This document shows positions 7,498 through 14,653 of a stretch of DNA of 64,000 nucleotides, piece by piece. The stretch lies in NCBI RefSeq assembly GCF_000518265.1, contig NZ_JADG01000007.1, forward strand, positions 310,001 to 374,000, written 5' to 3'. A program made the translations under genes and the position numbers. Positions within the stretch are counted from its first letter, which is position 1. Each line of letters begins with the position of its first letter. This DNA is from Actinomadura oligospora ATCC 43269 (lineage in GTDB: Bacteria; Actinomycetota; Actinomycetes; Streptosporangiales; Streptosporangiaceae). A model generated the notes under the pieces. It was not told where the DNA came from and did not search any database. It saw only the letters and a list, made by a program, of their open reading frames with translations.

Positions 7498-8393
7498 TGA
7501 AGCGCCCCACGATCGATCCGGCCCTGGGTCTCGACCTCAAACCCGAGCGGACTCTTGCGCGGTCCGACGCCAGCGTCAGCATCGTCATCCCCGCGCACAA
7601 CGAGGAAGCCACCATCGTTGAGGTCGTGAGCGACGCACAGCGCGCGCTCAAGGTCCTGAACGTATCCGGCGATGTCACCGTGAGCGCGAGCGGATGCACG
7701 GACGCGACGGCCGAGCTCGCTGCCCGCGCGGGCGCCCGAGTGGTAGAGGCTCCTGTTGGCAAGGGCGCGGCGATGACGGCCGGGCTGGAAGCCACCACCG
7801 GCGACATCGTGTGTCTGATCGACGGCGACATTCAGTACTTCGGCGACCCGCCCCTTGCTGCCACCCTCATCGACCCGCTTCTCAACGGAATCGCCGATGC
7901 ATGCATCTCGGATCTGTACTGGCGTCCGCTGTACCCGCAGCTTTGGCTACAGGCGTTCTTCGCCCCGGTGGCCGGATACCTCTTCCCGGAAATGCTGCCT
8001 CGCATCGGCTCTAGCCCGTGGTCCGGCCAAAGGGCGGCCCTGCGGCACCTATGGCCCACAACGATGCCCGAGGACTTCACGGCAGACCTCGCCATCCTGC
8101 TGCACTGGAACGAGCACGCGAAGACGCTGAGGCCAGTGCTCTCGGACGACTGGGTGAACCCACAGCGCCCCAAGCCTGACCTCATGCACCAAGAGCTTGA
8201 ACTGCTCATCTCAGAAGCACAGCGCCGAGGCCGAATCGCCGAAGCCGAAGTCCGGCCCCTGCTGGACTGGTACGAGGACGCACACGCCCTCATGGCGCGC
8301 TACCGGTCCGAGGAGCACGACCCGCAGGAGTTCGAGCGCGAGATCTTGGCCGAGTCCCGTACGGCCCTGTACCGCCGCCTCGCCTCGAAGTAG
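7497..8393 (+). CDS. GT-A glycosyltransferase, glucosyl-3-phosphoglycerate synthase-like
   Basis: A 298-residue GT2/GT81-type enzyme. VSIVIPAHNEEATIVEVV near residue 26 is the nucleotide-sugar binding strand, and CLIDGDIQYF near residue 103 holds the DxD-type metal site (DGD). Later stretches YWRPLYPQLW, AGYLFPEMLP and WSGQRAALR recall glucosyl-3-phosphoglycerate synthases. The GTG at 7497 overlaps the GntR stop (TAGTG), so the two genes are coupled. A strong terminator follows at 8408. A sugar-transfer enzyme is not part of the minimal AICE kit; the acceptor is unknown. Fold assignment is confident, substrate is not. Confidence 0.75.
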   Translation: MKRPTIDPALGLDLKPERTLARSDASVSIVIPAHNEEATIVEVVSDAQRALKVLNVSGDVTVSASGCTDATAELAARAGARVVEAPVGKGAAMTAGLEATTGDIVCLIDGDIQYFGDPPLAATLIDPLLNGIADACISDLYWRPLYPQLWLQAFFAPVAGYLFPEMLPRIGSSPWSGQRAALRHLWPTTMPEDFTADLAILLHWNEHAKTLRPVLSDDWVNPQRPKPDLMHQELELLISEAQRRGRIAEAEVRPLLDWYEDAHALMARYRSEEHDPQEFEREILAESRTALYRRLASK

Positions 8394-8407
8394 CCACAAC
8401 AACTGAA

Positions 8408-8444
8408 GAGGGCCGGTCTCCCCGAGTGGGGGAGGCCGGCCCTC
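8408..8444 (+). terminator. Rho-independent terminator after the glycosyltransferase gene
   Basis: A long GC-rich hairpin: GAGGGCCGGTCTCCCC pairs with GGGGGAGGCCGGCCCTC around a short GAGT loop. It lies 14 bases after the glycosyltransferase stop and 24 bases before the end of the convergent gene at 8468, so it may serve both directions. The T-tract is weak. Confidence 0.75.
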
Positions 8445-8467
8445 TCGCATGAGTCGGCTCCGGGCCG

Positions 8468-8791
8468 CTACGTCACCGCCTCCTGCTCACGGTCGTCGGC
8501 CGGAGTGAGGTTGGCCCGAATGAGGGCAAGCGCGTCGTCCAGGTGGTGAGCAGGAGCGAGGGCCTCGCCCCAACTGGTGAAGAACCAGCGCTGCGAGGAA
8601 CCTGCCGAGTGCGGGCGGCAGGTGATGACGTCGCTGGGGTGCCGAACGTCGTCGCAACAGCCGGGCGCATTGGGATTGGAGACGCGGAGTCCGGCCTCGA
8701 CGAGTTCGGTCCGGAGTCCGTGGACGGCCAGGCGGACGGCGAGCGCGGCCAAGGCCGCGAGCGGATCTGCGGTAGTGGGTGTGTCGGTCAC
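8468..8791 (-). CDS. Hypothetical protein of the element
   Basis: A 107-residue protein started at the GTG at 8791, which has GAGG eight bases upstream; the frame is open further but the extension has no ribosome site and a spurious composition. Residues about 10-35 form an Ala/Leu-rich amphipathic stretch, and the middle holds NAPGCCDDV and TCRPHSAG with three Cys and one His. The C-terminus is acidic. Proteins of this layout (an arm with GCC and a WFFTSWGEAL stretch) occur on actinomycete elements. No function is recognised. Confidence 0.6.
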   Translation of the reverse strand: MTDTPTTADPLAALAALAVRLAVHGLRTELVEAGLRVSNPNAPGCCDDVRHPSDVITCRPHSAGSSQRWFFTSWGEALAPAHHLDDALALIRANLTPADDREQEAVT

Positions 8792-8910
8792 AGTCGGTAC
8801 CTCACTTGCTGATGGCTCCGGCCTGGCCCTCCCGTGCCAGGCCGGAGCGGTCGGGAGGGGACGGTGAGCGCGCCATGACGGCGGCTCCGCGAAGCGAGGC
8901 GGGCCCCAGT

Positions 8911-9189
8911 TCATAGCTCTGCCCACACCACGTCGCCGGATTCGCGGTCACGCCGAGCGCGTGCGATGGGGTTCAGCGGGACGTACGTGGTCCAGCCGAG
9001 CGGGGAGAGCGCGACCCGATCCACCACGCCCTCAGCGCCGCGCGGAGCACGCTGCAACGCCGCCTTAACGGCCGCGAGCGCTTCCTCTCGGTCACCCGTC
9101 ACGCCGCCCTCCGAAGCGTCGTCCGTGGTGACGTCCCATGAGTAGATCGGCGGCGGCGTCCACATGCGGCCCTGCATCGAGACCCCCAT
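8911..9189 (-). CDS. Hypothetical protein of the element
   Basis: A 92-residue, charged, cytoplasmic-looking protein with no recognised domain. It contains MWTPPPIYSWDVT near the N-terminus and a helix EEALAAVKAALQRAP near residue 40. Start is uncertain between ATG 9189 and ATG 9177; GGGGG upstream of the second makes a shorter product possible. It lies upstream of, and in the same direction as, the 107-residue gene at 8468 and faces away from the small GntR gene across a 132-base promoter region. Confidence 0.55.
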   Translation of the reverse strand: MGVSMQGRMWTPPPIYSWDVTTDDASEGGVTGDREEALAAVKAALQRAPRGAEGVVDRVALSPLGWTTYVPLNPIARARRDRESGDVVWAEL

Positions 9190-9264
9190 CGGTCATGTGC
9201 GGCGAGGACGGCCGAGGCCGTCTTTCCGCTGGATGTGGGCCAAGCGTAAAACACTTGTCAGGTG

Positions 9265-9299
9265 TTGTCAGCTCACATCACATGACGATAAGCATCGTC
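9265..9299 (+). promoter_or_regulatory. Promoter with overlapping palindrome upstream of the small GntR gene
   Basis: TTGTCA at 9265-9270 and GATAAG at 9287-9292 are 16 bases apart and resemble -35 and -10 boxes. The -10 box lies inside GACGAT-AAGC-ATCGTC (9284-9299), a perfect inverted repeat that could be the operator for the adjacent GntR protein. Confidence 0.45.
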
Positions 9300-9321
9300 C
9301 TAGCCTGCCTACGGTCGTGTT

Positions 9322-9567
9322 GTGAGCATCGATCTTGATGGTCCCGAACCGCTCTACGAGCAGATCGCGACGGTCCTGGCTACTCGGATCGCCGATGGCA
9401 CCTACCCGCCCCGACGCCGCATCCCGTCAGAGGCCGCCATCTGCGACGAGTTCGACGTCTCACGCCCAACCGCCCGCTCCGCCGTGGCCCTCCTGGTCGA
9501 ACGCGGCCTCGTCCACACCGTGAGAGGCAAGGGCACCTTCGTCACCGCTCCAGAGGCCGAGGACTGA
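9322..9567 (+). CDS. Minimal GntR-family regulator (DNA-binding domain only)
   Basis: An 81-residue protein that consists of little more than the GntR winged helix: EPLYEQIATVLATRIADGTY, then RRRIPSEAAICDEFDVSRPT as the recognition region and the wing VRGKGTFVTAP near residue 70. No effector domain is present. It is the last gene before the att site. Single-domain GntR proteins are frequent on AICEs next to the ends. It probably controls itself or the two leftward genes across the palindrome at 9284-9299; that is inference. Confidence 0.8.
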   Translation: MSIDLDGPEPLYEQIATVLATRIADGTYPPRRRIPSEAAICDEFDVSRPTARSAVALLVERGLVHTVRGKGTFVTAPEAED

Positions 9568-9780
9568 CGCGCGGCCCCTGCGCTAAATGGGGCGCAAGCC
9601 CGGCCCGACAGTCCGTTCACCTGGGACGACAGAAAGCCGCACAGTCTCAGTTCTAGTCTCAATTGCGCTGCGTTCGGGCTCGTTCGGGCGGGTGCGCCGA
9701 AGACTTCGCCTGACTGGCAGAGGGGCCGTGAACTGGCAGTCCGTACCAGCGCGATCATGCGCGTACGAGGACACGCAGAC

Positions 9781-9833
9781 CTCGAAAGCGTGTGAAGTGC
9801 AAGCTTCCGTGGGTTCGAATCCCACCGCCACCG
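9781..9833 (+). other. att site: 3' part of a tRNA-Ser(CGA) gene
   Basis: The sequence starts with the anticodon loop CTCGAAA, then a long variable arm GAAG...CTTC typical of class II tRNAs, a T-arm GTGGG-TTCGAAT-CCCAC, the acceptor half CGCCACC and discriminator G. The matching 5' acceptor half GGTGGCG is absent in the preceding 100 bases, and the anticodon stem side is disturbed (ACACGC is followed by AGAC before the loop). This is therefore a duplicated 3' fragment left by integration and not a working tRNA. The intact tRNA-Ser(CGA) is expected at the other end of the element. Confidence 0.75.
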
Positions 9834-9846
9834 CTGGCGAAAACGG

Positions 9847-9874
9847 CCGCTGAGCTGCAGCTCAGCGGTCTTTT
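9847..9874 (+). terminator. Terminator following the tRNA-Ser fragment
   Basis: CCGCTGAGCTGCAGCTCAGCGG at 9847-9868 (described in halves: CCGCTGAGCT and GCTCAGCGG around GCA) is a perfect 22-base palindrome followed by TCTTTT. It is the likely native terminator of the tRNA gene into which the element inserted, now separated from the gene's 5' half. Confidence 0.7.
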
Positions 9875-9929
9875 CCGTTGTTCGGGGCCGGGGTGGTGAG
9901 GCGCGCGGCGGCTCGGCGTGGGCTGACGG

Positions 9930-10433
9930 TCAGGGCTCTTCCCGGGCGATCTCTTCGGGGGTTTCCACGCGGAGCTGCTTTCGCGCTTCGACGCGGAATT
10001 GCTGGACCGCGTCGACGAGGCGTTCGTAGGGGATCTTCGAGTACTCGTCGGCCCTCGGGTCGGGCTCTCCGCGGGCCTCGAGCCGGACGGCGTAGGCGTG
10101 GCGCAGCATCAGACGTGCCGCCACCTGCAGATCCCTGGTCCCCAGGAGTCTGATCTGCTCCACGAGCAGGGGGAGCCGCTGGTAGTCGTCCTCCATTTCG
10201 CTGAGCACGACGTCCTTGTCGGCGTCCGAATACTTGACCTGGTTGCGTCCGTAAAGGATCTTCCGGACGCACACCACGGTTTCGGAGCAGAGTTGGTGCA
10301 TCGGCTCGTCCCACCTTTTTCTGAGGGCTTCGCGCTCGCGGCGGCGTTCCATCAGGTAGGTGGGCACGAATCCGATCAACGCGCCGGCCGTCACAGGGAG
10401 CACCGTGAGCGCGGCCTGGGTCGTCATGGACAT
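9930..10433 (-). CDS. Hypothetical membrane-anchored protein
   Basis: A 167-residue protein with one N-terminal hydrophobic segment (about residues 8-28) directly followed by RRREREALRKRW, a positive stretch expected inside the cell. The remaining soluble part is helical and charged, with two Cys in CSETVVCVRK. Start may be the first or third codon (both ATG). It lies immediately beyond the element's att site and is the first chromosomal gene on this side. No known family is recognised. Confidence 0.6.
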   Translation of the reverse strand: MSMTTQAALTVLPVTAGALIGFVPTYLMERRREREALRKRWDEPMHQLCSETVVCVRKILYGRNQVKYSDADKDVVLSEMEDDYQRLPLLVEQIRLLGTRDLQVAARLMLRHAYAVRLEARGEPDPRADEYSKIPYERLVDAVQQFRVEARKQLRVETPEEIAREEP

Positions 10434-10587
10434 GGATCCGCCCCTTCCTCACGTCCGGCGCGTCGGCGGCGAGCCGGAAGGTTTCCTGCCGGACGAACGG
10501 CCGCGACCGGTACGACTCCGTCAGGTCGTCGAGGGACGGAGCCGCACCGGTCGTGGCGATTCATCCTTCACGTCCGGAACGTGGTGA

Positions 10588-11226
10588 TCAAGTGCGGCGG
10601 AGGAAGAGGCGGCCCTGGAGGTGGCGTTCGTTGGGGGCCGGTTCGCGGCGGGCGCGGGCGACCTCGGTGAAGCCGGTCTCGGCCGCGAGCGCGGCGAGGG
10701 CGTCGAGGGGCCAGCGATAGGCGGTGACGACCTTGTGGTCGAAGGGGACGACGTCCGGACCGTCGACCGAGTAGAAGCCGAGCAGGAGGTGGCCGCCGGG
10801 GGCCAGGACGCGGTGGAACTCGTCCAGGTAGGGGCGGAGTTCGGCCGGGGGCGTGTGGATGGCCGAGTACCAGGACATGACGCCGCCGAGGGAGGCGTCG
10901 GGGGCGTCCACGGCGTCCATGGAGGCGAGGTCGAAGCGGAGGCCCGGGTAGGCGGCGCGGGCGATGTCGATCATCGCGGGGGCGATGTCGAGGCCGAACG
11001 CGTCCAGGCCGAGTTCGCGCAGGTGGGCGGTCATGTGGCCGGGTCCGCAGCCGACCTCGACGGCGGTGGTGTTGCCGGACGCGCGGACGAGTTCGGCGAA
11101 TGCCGCGAGGACGGCGCGGTCGAGTGGCTGGTCGTCGAGGACGCCCTGGACGAACTCGGTGTACACGGTGGCGACGGCGTCGTAGGCGGCCGCGGTGGCG
11201 CTGACGTATGAGGAGGATTCGGGCAC
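10588..11226 (-). CDS. Class I SAM-dependent methyltransferase
   Basis: A 212-residue enzyme. Motif I is AVEVGCGPGHMTAHL near residue 55; the acidic residue of motif II is in FGLDIAPAMI near residue 77; LASMDAVDAP and FHRVLAPGGHLLLGFY near residues 102 and 140 are the post-I and motif III regions. The N-terminus carries YDAVATVYTEF, usual for UbiE/Methyltransf_11-like proteins. The substrate cannot be told. It stands alone between a hypothetical gene and the EamA exporter, 52 bases from the latter's stop. Confidence 0.85.
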   Translation of the reverse strand: MPESSSYVSATAAAYDAVATVYTEFVQGVLDDQPLDRAVLAAFAELVRASGNTTAVEVGCGPGHMTAHLRELGLDAFGLDIAPAMIDIARAAYPGLRFDLASMDAVDAPDASLGGVMSWYSAIHTPPAELRPYLDEFHRVLAPGGHLLLGFYSVDGPDVVPFDHKVVTAYRWPLDALAALAAETGFTEVARARREPAPNERHLQGRLFLRRT

Positions 11227-11278
11227 GGCCGTCCACTCTAGGGTCAGGCGATCATGAGCGGACGGCCGTTCGGGGAGA

Positions 11279-12142
11279 TCAGCCGACGGTGACCAGGGTC
11301 ACACCCGTCGCGGCCAGGGCGAGGCCCAGGCGCTGGACGGCGCGGAGGCGCTCGCTGAAGGCGATGCGGGCGAGCAGGACGGTGATCGCCGGATAGAGCG
11401 AGGTCAGGACGGCCGCGAGGCTGAGGAGGCCGCTGTTGGCCGCGAGGTAGTACAGGGCGTTCGCGGACGCGTCGAGGGTGCCGGACAGGACGGCGAGGCC
11501 GATCAGGCGGCGTCCGGAGACGCCCGTCCCGGGGGCTCCCCCGCGCGCGAGGACCACGGCGAGGGCGATCGCGACGATGCTGAGGTTTCCGGCGCGGGCC
11601 GCGACGAGGGGCCAGAGGCCGCCGTCCGTCCCGGCGGCCTTGACCATGATGAAGAACAGGCCGAAGCCGACGCCGGAGACGACCGCCATGAGCGGCCCGT
11701 TGTCGAACCGGTTGCGGGACCTCTCGGACGGGCCGTCCGACTTCTCCATGCTGACCAGGCCGATCGCGACGAGGCAGAGCAGGACGCCGGAGAGGACGGT
11801 CGGGTCCAGGCGTTCGCCGCGCGCGACGCCGACCCCGATCGGCAGCAGCGCCGACGCGAGCGCGGAGACGGGCGCGACGGCCGACATCGGGCCGCGGGCG
11901 AGCGCCCGGTAGAAGGTCATCAGGCCCGCGCCGCCCGCGATCCCGGCCGCGAAACCCCAGGCCAGCGAGGCGGTCGTGGGGACGCGGCCGGTGAGCAGCG
12001 CGGAGACGAACAGGACGGCGAGCCCGGCAGGGACGCACCAGAGCAGCGCCTTGAACGTGCTGGAGTGGCGGGTGACCAGGCCGCCGAGGAAGTCGGCGAC
12101 GCCGTAGGACAGGGCGGCCCCGAGCGCGAGGAGCGTCACCAT
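11279..12142 (-). CDS. EamA/DMT-family transporter
   Basis: A 287-residue integral membrane protein with about ten hydrophobic segments in two EamA repeats, the second beginning near PLMAVVSGVGFGLFFIMVKA at about residue 140. The first helix carries GAALSYGVADFLGG, usual for drug/metabolite transporters. Start ATG at 12142 overlaps the stop of the B3/B4 gene by one base (TGATG), so the two are coupled. It probably exports a small metabolite or amino-acid-like compound handled by the same operon; the cargo is not evident. Confidence 0.85.
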   Translation of the reverse strand: MVTLLALGAALSYGVADFLGGLVTRHSSTFKALLWCVPAGLAVLFVSALLTGRVPTTASLAWGFAAGIAGGAGLMTFYRALARGPMSAVAPVSALASALLPIGVGVARGERLDPTVLSGVLLCLVAIGLVSMEKSDGPSERSRNRFDNGPLMAVVSGVGFGLFFIMVKAAGTDGGLWPLVAARAGNLSIVAIALAVVLARGGAPGTGVSGRRLIGLAVLSGTLDASANALYYLAANSGLLSLAAVLTSLYPAITVLLARIAFSERLRAVQRLGLALAATGVTLVTVG

Positions 12143-12801
12143 CAGTCGAGCAGCCTGGTCGCGATCCGGACGTCCGGGGAGATCACGCGGAGGCGGTCGG
12201 CGAGGGCGTCGCCGGCGGCGCGGAGGCGGTCGATCGGGTACGGCTCGAGGCGTTCGAACAGGAACAGGGCGTTCTTGGTGTCCTCGGTGATGCGGGTGCG
12301 GACGCACTGCCGCCAGTTCCAGCGGCGGCAGGTCACGCCCTTGTCGTCTCGCCAGATGACTTCGCCCTCGGACGGGTACTCGACGGCCGGTTCGCCGCTG
12401 ACGATGACGTCGAACGGCTCGTTCCCGCGTGCGCGCACGAGGCGGGCAGGGCCTTCGTAGTGGTCGATGTCCTCGCCGCCGATGGGAAGCGCGTATTCGA
12501 CGCTGACGGCGTTGTAGGCGTCCACGACGCGGTTGATTGCGGGGAGGGCGTCGGCGCGCCGGAGCAGGGCGTCCACGGACGGACGGGTGCGCTTGGGTTT
12601 CGCGCCGAACGCGGTGTAGGCCTCGTGCCACGCCTGGACATGCGGGTCGGACGGGTCGGCGGCGGACGCGGCGGCCTTCAACCAGCCCTCGGACGTGGCG
12701 TCCGAAGGGCCGTTGACCAGGCCTTCCGCGGACATGAGGAGCACGGCGAAGTCGGGACGCAGCTCGCGTACCGTGGCGTCGACAACGATCTGGTCCAGCA
12801 T
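12142..12801 (-). CDS. B3/B4 domain protein (PheRS-beta-like editing domain)
   Basis: A 219-residue protein with the stand-alone B3/B4 fold related to the editing module of phenylalanyl-tRNA synthetase beta: NRVVDAYNAVSVEYALPIGG near residue 90, YEGPARLVRARGNEPF, and WRQCVRTRITEDTKNALFL near residue 165. Such proteins often pair with DMT exporters and XRE-cupin regulators in actinobacteria. Start is ATG 12801 with AAGGGG nine bases before; the GTG at 12810 sits too close to it. The gene diverges from the XRE-cupin gene. Possible role: hydrolysis of a mischarged or aminoacylated molecule; inference only. Confidence 0.75.
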   Translation of the reverse strand: MLDQIVVDATVRELRPDFAVLLMSAEGLVNGPSDATSEGWLKAAASAADPSDPHVQAWHEAYTAFGAKPKRTRPSVDALLRRADALPAINRVVDAYNAVSVEYALPIGGEDIDHYEGPARLVRARGNEPFDVIVSGEPAVEYPSEGEVIWRDDKGVTCRRWNWRQCVRTRITEDTKNALFLFERLEPYPIDRLRAAGDALADRLRVISPDVRIATRLLD

Positions 12802-12830
12802 GGCGGGCACCCCTTCCGGTCATTTCAGCG

Positions 12831-12850
12831 AACTATGTATACCATTATAT
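12831..12850. promoter_or_regulatory. AT-rich divergent promoter region
   Basis: Between the B3/B4 gene and the XRE-cupin gene lies a short AT-rich island unlike the surrounding DNA. It contains GTATAC and, on the minus strand, an exact TATAAT (complement of 12844-12849) about 40 bases before the B3/B4 start. It is the likely shared promoter and operator of the XRE-cupin regulator. No clear -35 box was found. Confidence 0.5.
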
Positions 12851-12873
12851 CGACCGAAGGTAGGGTGACGCGG

Positions 12874-13437
12874 ATGAGCGAACAGCAGGCGGTCGGCGGC
12901 GCCGTCGCGCGGACCGTCCGGACGCTGCGCACCGGTCACGGCTGGAGCCTCGACGAGCTCGCCGAGCGCGCGGGCGTCAGCAAGGGCGTGCTGGTCAACC
13001 TGGAGCAGGGGCGCGGCAACCCCAACCTGAGCACGCTGATCCGGGTCTCGGACGCGCTCGGCGTGCCGCTCGTCCGGCTGGTGCAGGTGGCCGACGAGCC
13101 GCCGATCCGGCTGTTCTCGCCCGCGCGGCAGGCGGTGCTGTGGCACGGCGAGTCCGGCGGCACCGGAACACTGCTCGCGGGCACCGATCCGGGCCCGACC
13201 ATGGAGCTGTGGCGCTGGGAGCTGCGGCCCGGCGAGCTGCGCGAGAGCGAGGCGCACAAGCCGGGCACGAAGGAGATCGTGCACGTCGAGTCCGGCACGC
13301 TCACGCTGCACGTGGACGGCCACGCCGAACCCGTTCCCGCGGGATCGGCCGCGCTCTTCCCCGGCGACCGCGGGCACGGCTACGGAAACGACACCTCCGA
13401 GACAGTGCGCTTCATCCTCGCGGTACAGGACTTGTAA
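12874..13437 (+). CDS. XRE-family regulator with C-terminal cupin domain
   Basis: A 187-residue regulator. Residues about 8-65 are an XRE helix-turn-helix (LDELAERAGVSKGVLVNLEQ, NPNLSTLIRVSDALGVPL); residues about 110-185 are a small cupin with KEIVHVESGTLTLHVDG and the later PAGSAALFPGDRGHGY. The cupin is the likely ligand sensor. It diverges from the B3/B4 and EamA genes and probably represses or activates them through the AT-rich site between them. The substrate sensed is unknown, perhaps the molecule exported by the EamA protein. Confidence 0.85.
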   Translation: MSEQQAVGGAVARTVRTLRTGHGWSLDELAERAGVSKGVLVNLEQGRGNPNLSTLIRVSDALGVPLVRLVQVADEPPIRLFSPARQAVLWHGESGGTGTLLAGTDPGPTMELWRWELRPGELRESEAHKPGTKEIVHVESGTLTLHVDGHAEPVPAGSAALFPGDRGHGYGNDTSETVRFILAVQDL

Positions 13438-13572
13438 CCGGCCGGATCAGCTGGAACGGGCCAAAGCGGCTCACGCGTTGACGAGGTGGGGGACGCTTGT
13501 CAAGACGCCCCCGGACCGTTGATGATCCTTCGACGGGAATGTCGTTCTCACCTTCACGAGGGGCTGCACACG

Positions 13573-14631
13573 GTGAACCGGAACGCGACCCGGGCCCGCA
13601 CGGGACTGACCGGCGCGGTGATGTCGCTCTCCCCCGGCACCGCGTCCTCGGGCGGGCTGCCGCCGTTTCCCGGCACGGGGTCCCTGCTCTCCGGCATCGC
13701 CGCCTGCCCGTCGGCCGTCTGGGTCGTGGGCTTGGTCGGCCAGAAGCCACTCGCCGCGCGCTGGGATGGCACGTCCTGGACGGTCATTCCGGATCCGTCC
13801 GAGTCGTCCCTGGCGTCCGCGGCCCTTGTGGGGGCGCGCCTGCGGTCCGTCGCCTGTGTTCCCGCGCCCGCGTCCACACCCCGTCCGGACGGCGGGACGG
13901 TGATCGCCGTCGGGGGCGCCTACGACCGGCTGGAGCGGGTCGACGTGGGCCTCATCCGGCACTGGACGGGTTCGGCGTGGACGTCCTGGGACGCTCCTGA
14001 CCTGCTGCGCGGCCTCGTCCTCACCGCGGTCGCGCCGGCGGGGCCGTCCGGGTGCGCCTGGGCGGTGGGGCATGCCACTCCGCACGGTCCGCGGGCCTTC
14101 CGCTGGGATGGCACGTCATGGGAGCCGTCCGACATTCCCGATATCCCGCGTGGACGGCTCGTCGCGGTCACGGCCGTCGCCCCGGACGACGTCTGGGCCG
14201 TCGGGTCCGCCGACCGCGCCGGCCTCGTCCTCCACTTCGACGGGCGTGCCTGGACCCGCGTCCCGAGCCCCGCGAAGGGGCCGCTGACCGGTGTCTCGGC
14301 GGTCTCGCCCGACGACGTCTGGGCCGTTGGCGGGCAAGGCGTCCTGCACTGGGACGGGCGTCGCTGGTCTCGCGTGAAGACCCCTCTGACCTCGGCGAAC
14401 ACCGTCTCAGCGCGCGCCTCCGACAACGTCTGGATCGCCGGTGGTGACGGCGGCCCCGCCCGCTTCGACGGACGCCGCTGGACCGTCCTGCCCAGCCGCG
14501 GGTCGACCGTCTGGATGGCCTCGGCGTTCGCGCCCGACCACACCCTCTGGCTGGCGGGCACCCGCACGGACGAGGGCGCCTCCGACGCGTCCGACCCCAC
14601 GGCCGTCACGGCCCAGCCCAACGACGTCTGA
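13573..14631 (+). CDS. Beta-propeller-like repeat protein
   Basis: A 352-residue protein built from about six related units with the pattern DDVWAVG...HFDGRAWTRVPSP (for example near residues 205, 245 and 280), where an Asp-Trp-rich core repeats about every 40 residues. This resembles a bladed propeller such as Kelch or WD-like folds. Start is the GTG at 13573, preceded by GAGGGG; earlier codons lack a ribosome site. No signal peptide is clear. Similar proteins occur singly in actinomycetes with no assigned role. A binding function is plausible but not shown. Confidence 0.65.
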   Translation: MNRNATRARTGLTGAVMSLSPGTASSGGLPPFPGTGSLLSGIAACPSAVWVVGLVGQKPLAARWDGTSWTVIPDPSESSLASAALVGARLRSVACVPAPASTPRPDGGTVIAVGGAYDRLERVDVGLIRHWTGSAWTSWDAPDLLRGLVLTAVAPAGPSGCAWAVGHATPHGPRAFRWDGTSWEPSDIPDIPRGRLVAVTAVAPDDVWAVGSADRAGLVLHFDGRAWTRVPSPAKGPLTGVSAVSPDDVWAVGGQGVLHWDGRRWSRVKTPLTSANTVSARASDNVWIAGGDGGPARFDGRRWTVLPSRGSTVWMASAFAPDHTLWLAGTRTDEGASDASDPTAVTAQPNDV

Positions 14632-14653
14632 CGGCCGTGATCAGGGCCGGAGA

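Larger units (their letters stand above)
1..9833. mobile_element. Integrated conjugative element (AICE type), left end outside the window
   Basis: The stretch carries an FtsK/TraB-type translocase, DUF2637 membrane protein, DnaB-N/DUF3987 replication-type protein, WhiB-like protein and two GntR regulators, the usual kit of actinomycete integrative and conjugative elements. The right border is a duplicated 3' part of a tRNA-Ser gene that lacks its 5' half, which is how such elements mark one end after integrating into a tRNA. No integrase or excisionase is present between the last gene and this site, so both, plus the intact tRNA, are expected left of base 1. Mobility is inferred from content; the left border was not seen. 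Confidence 0.8.

Noticed and set aside
9583..9831. 82-codon minus-strand frame starting MAVGFEPTEA
   Set aside because: It begins inside the tRNA-Ser fragment, a well-known spurious prediction over tRNA ends.
9776..9833. Working tRNA-Ser gene
   Set aside because: The 5' acceptor half is missing and the anticodon stem is broken by AGAC, so only a 3' fragment is present.
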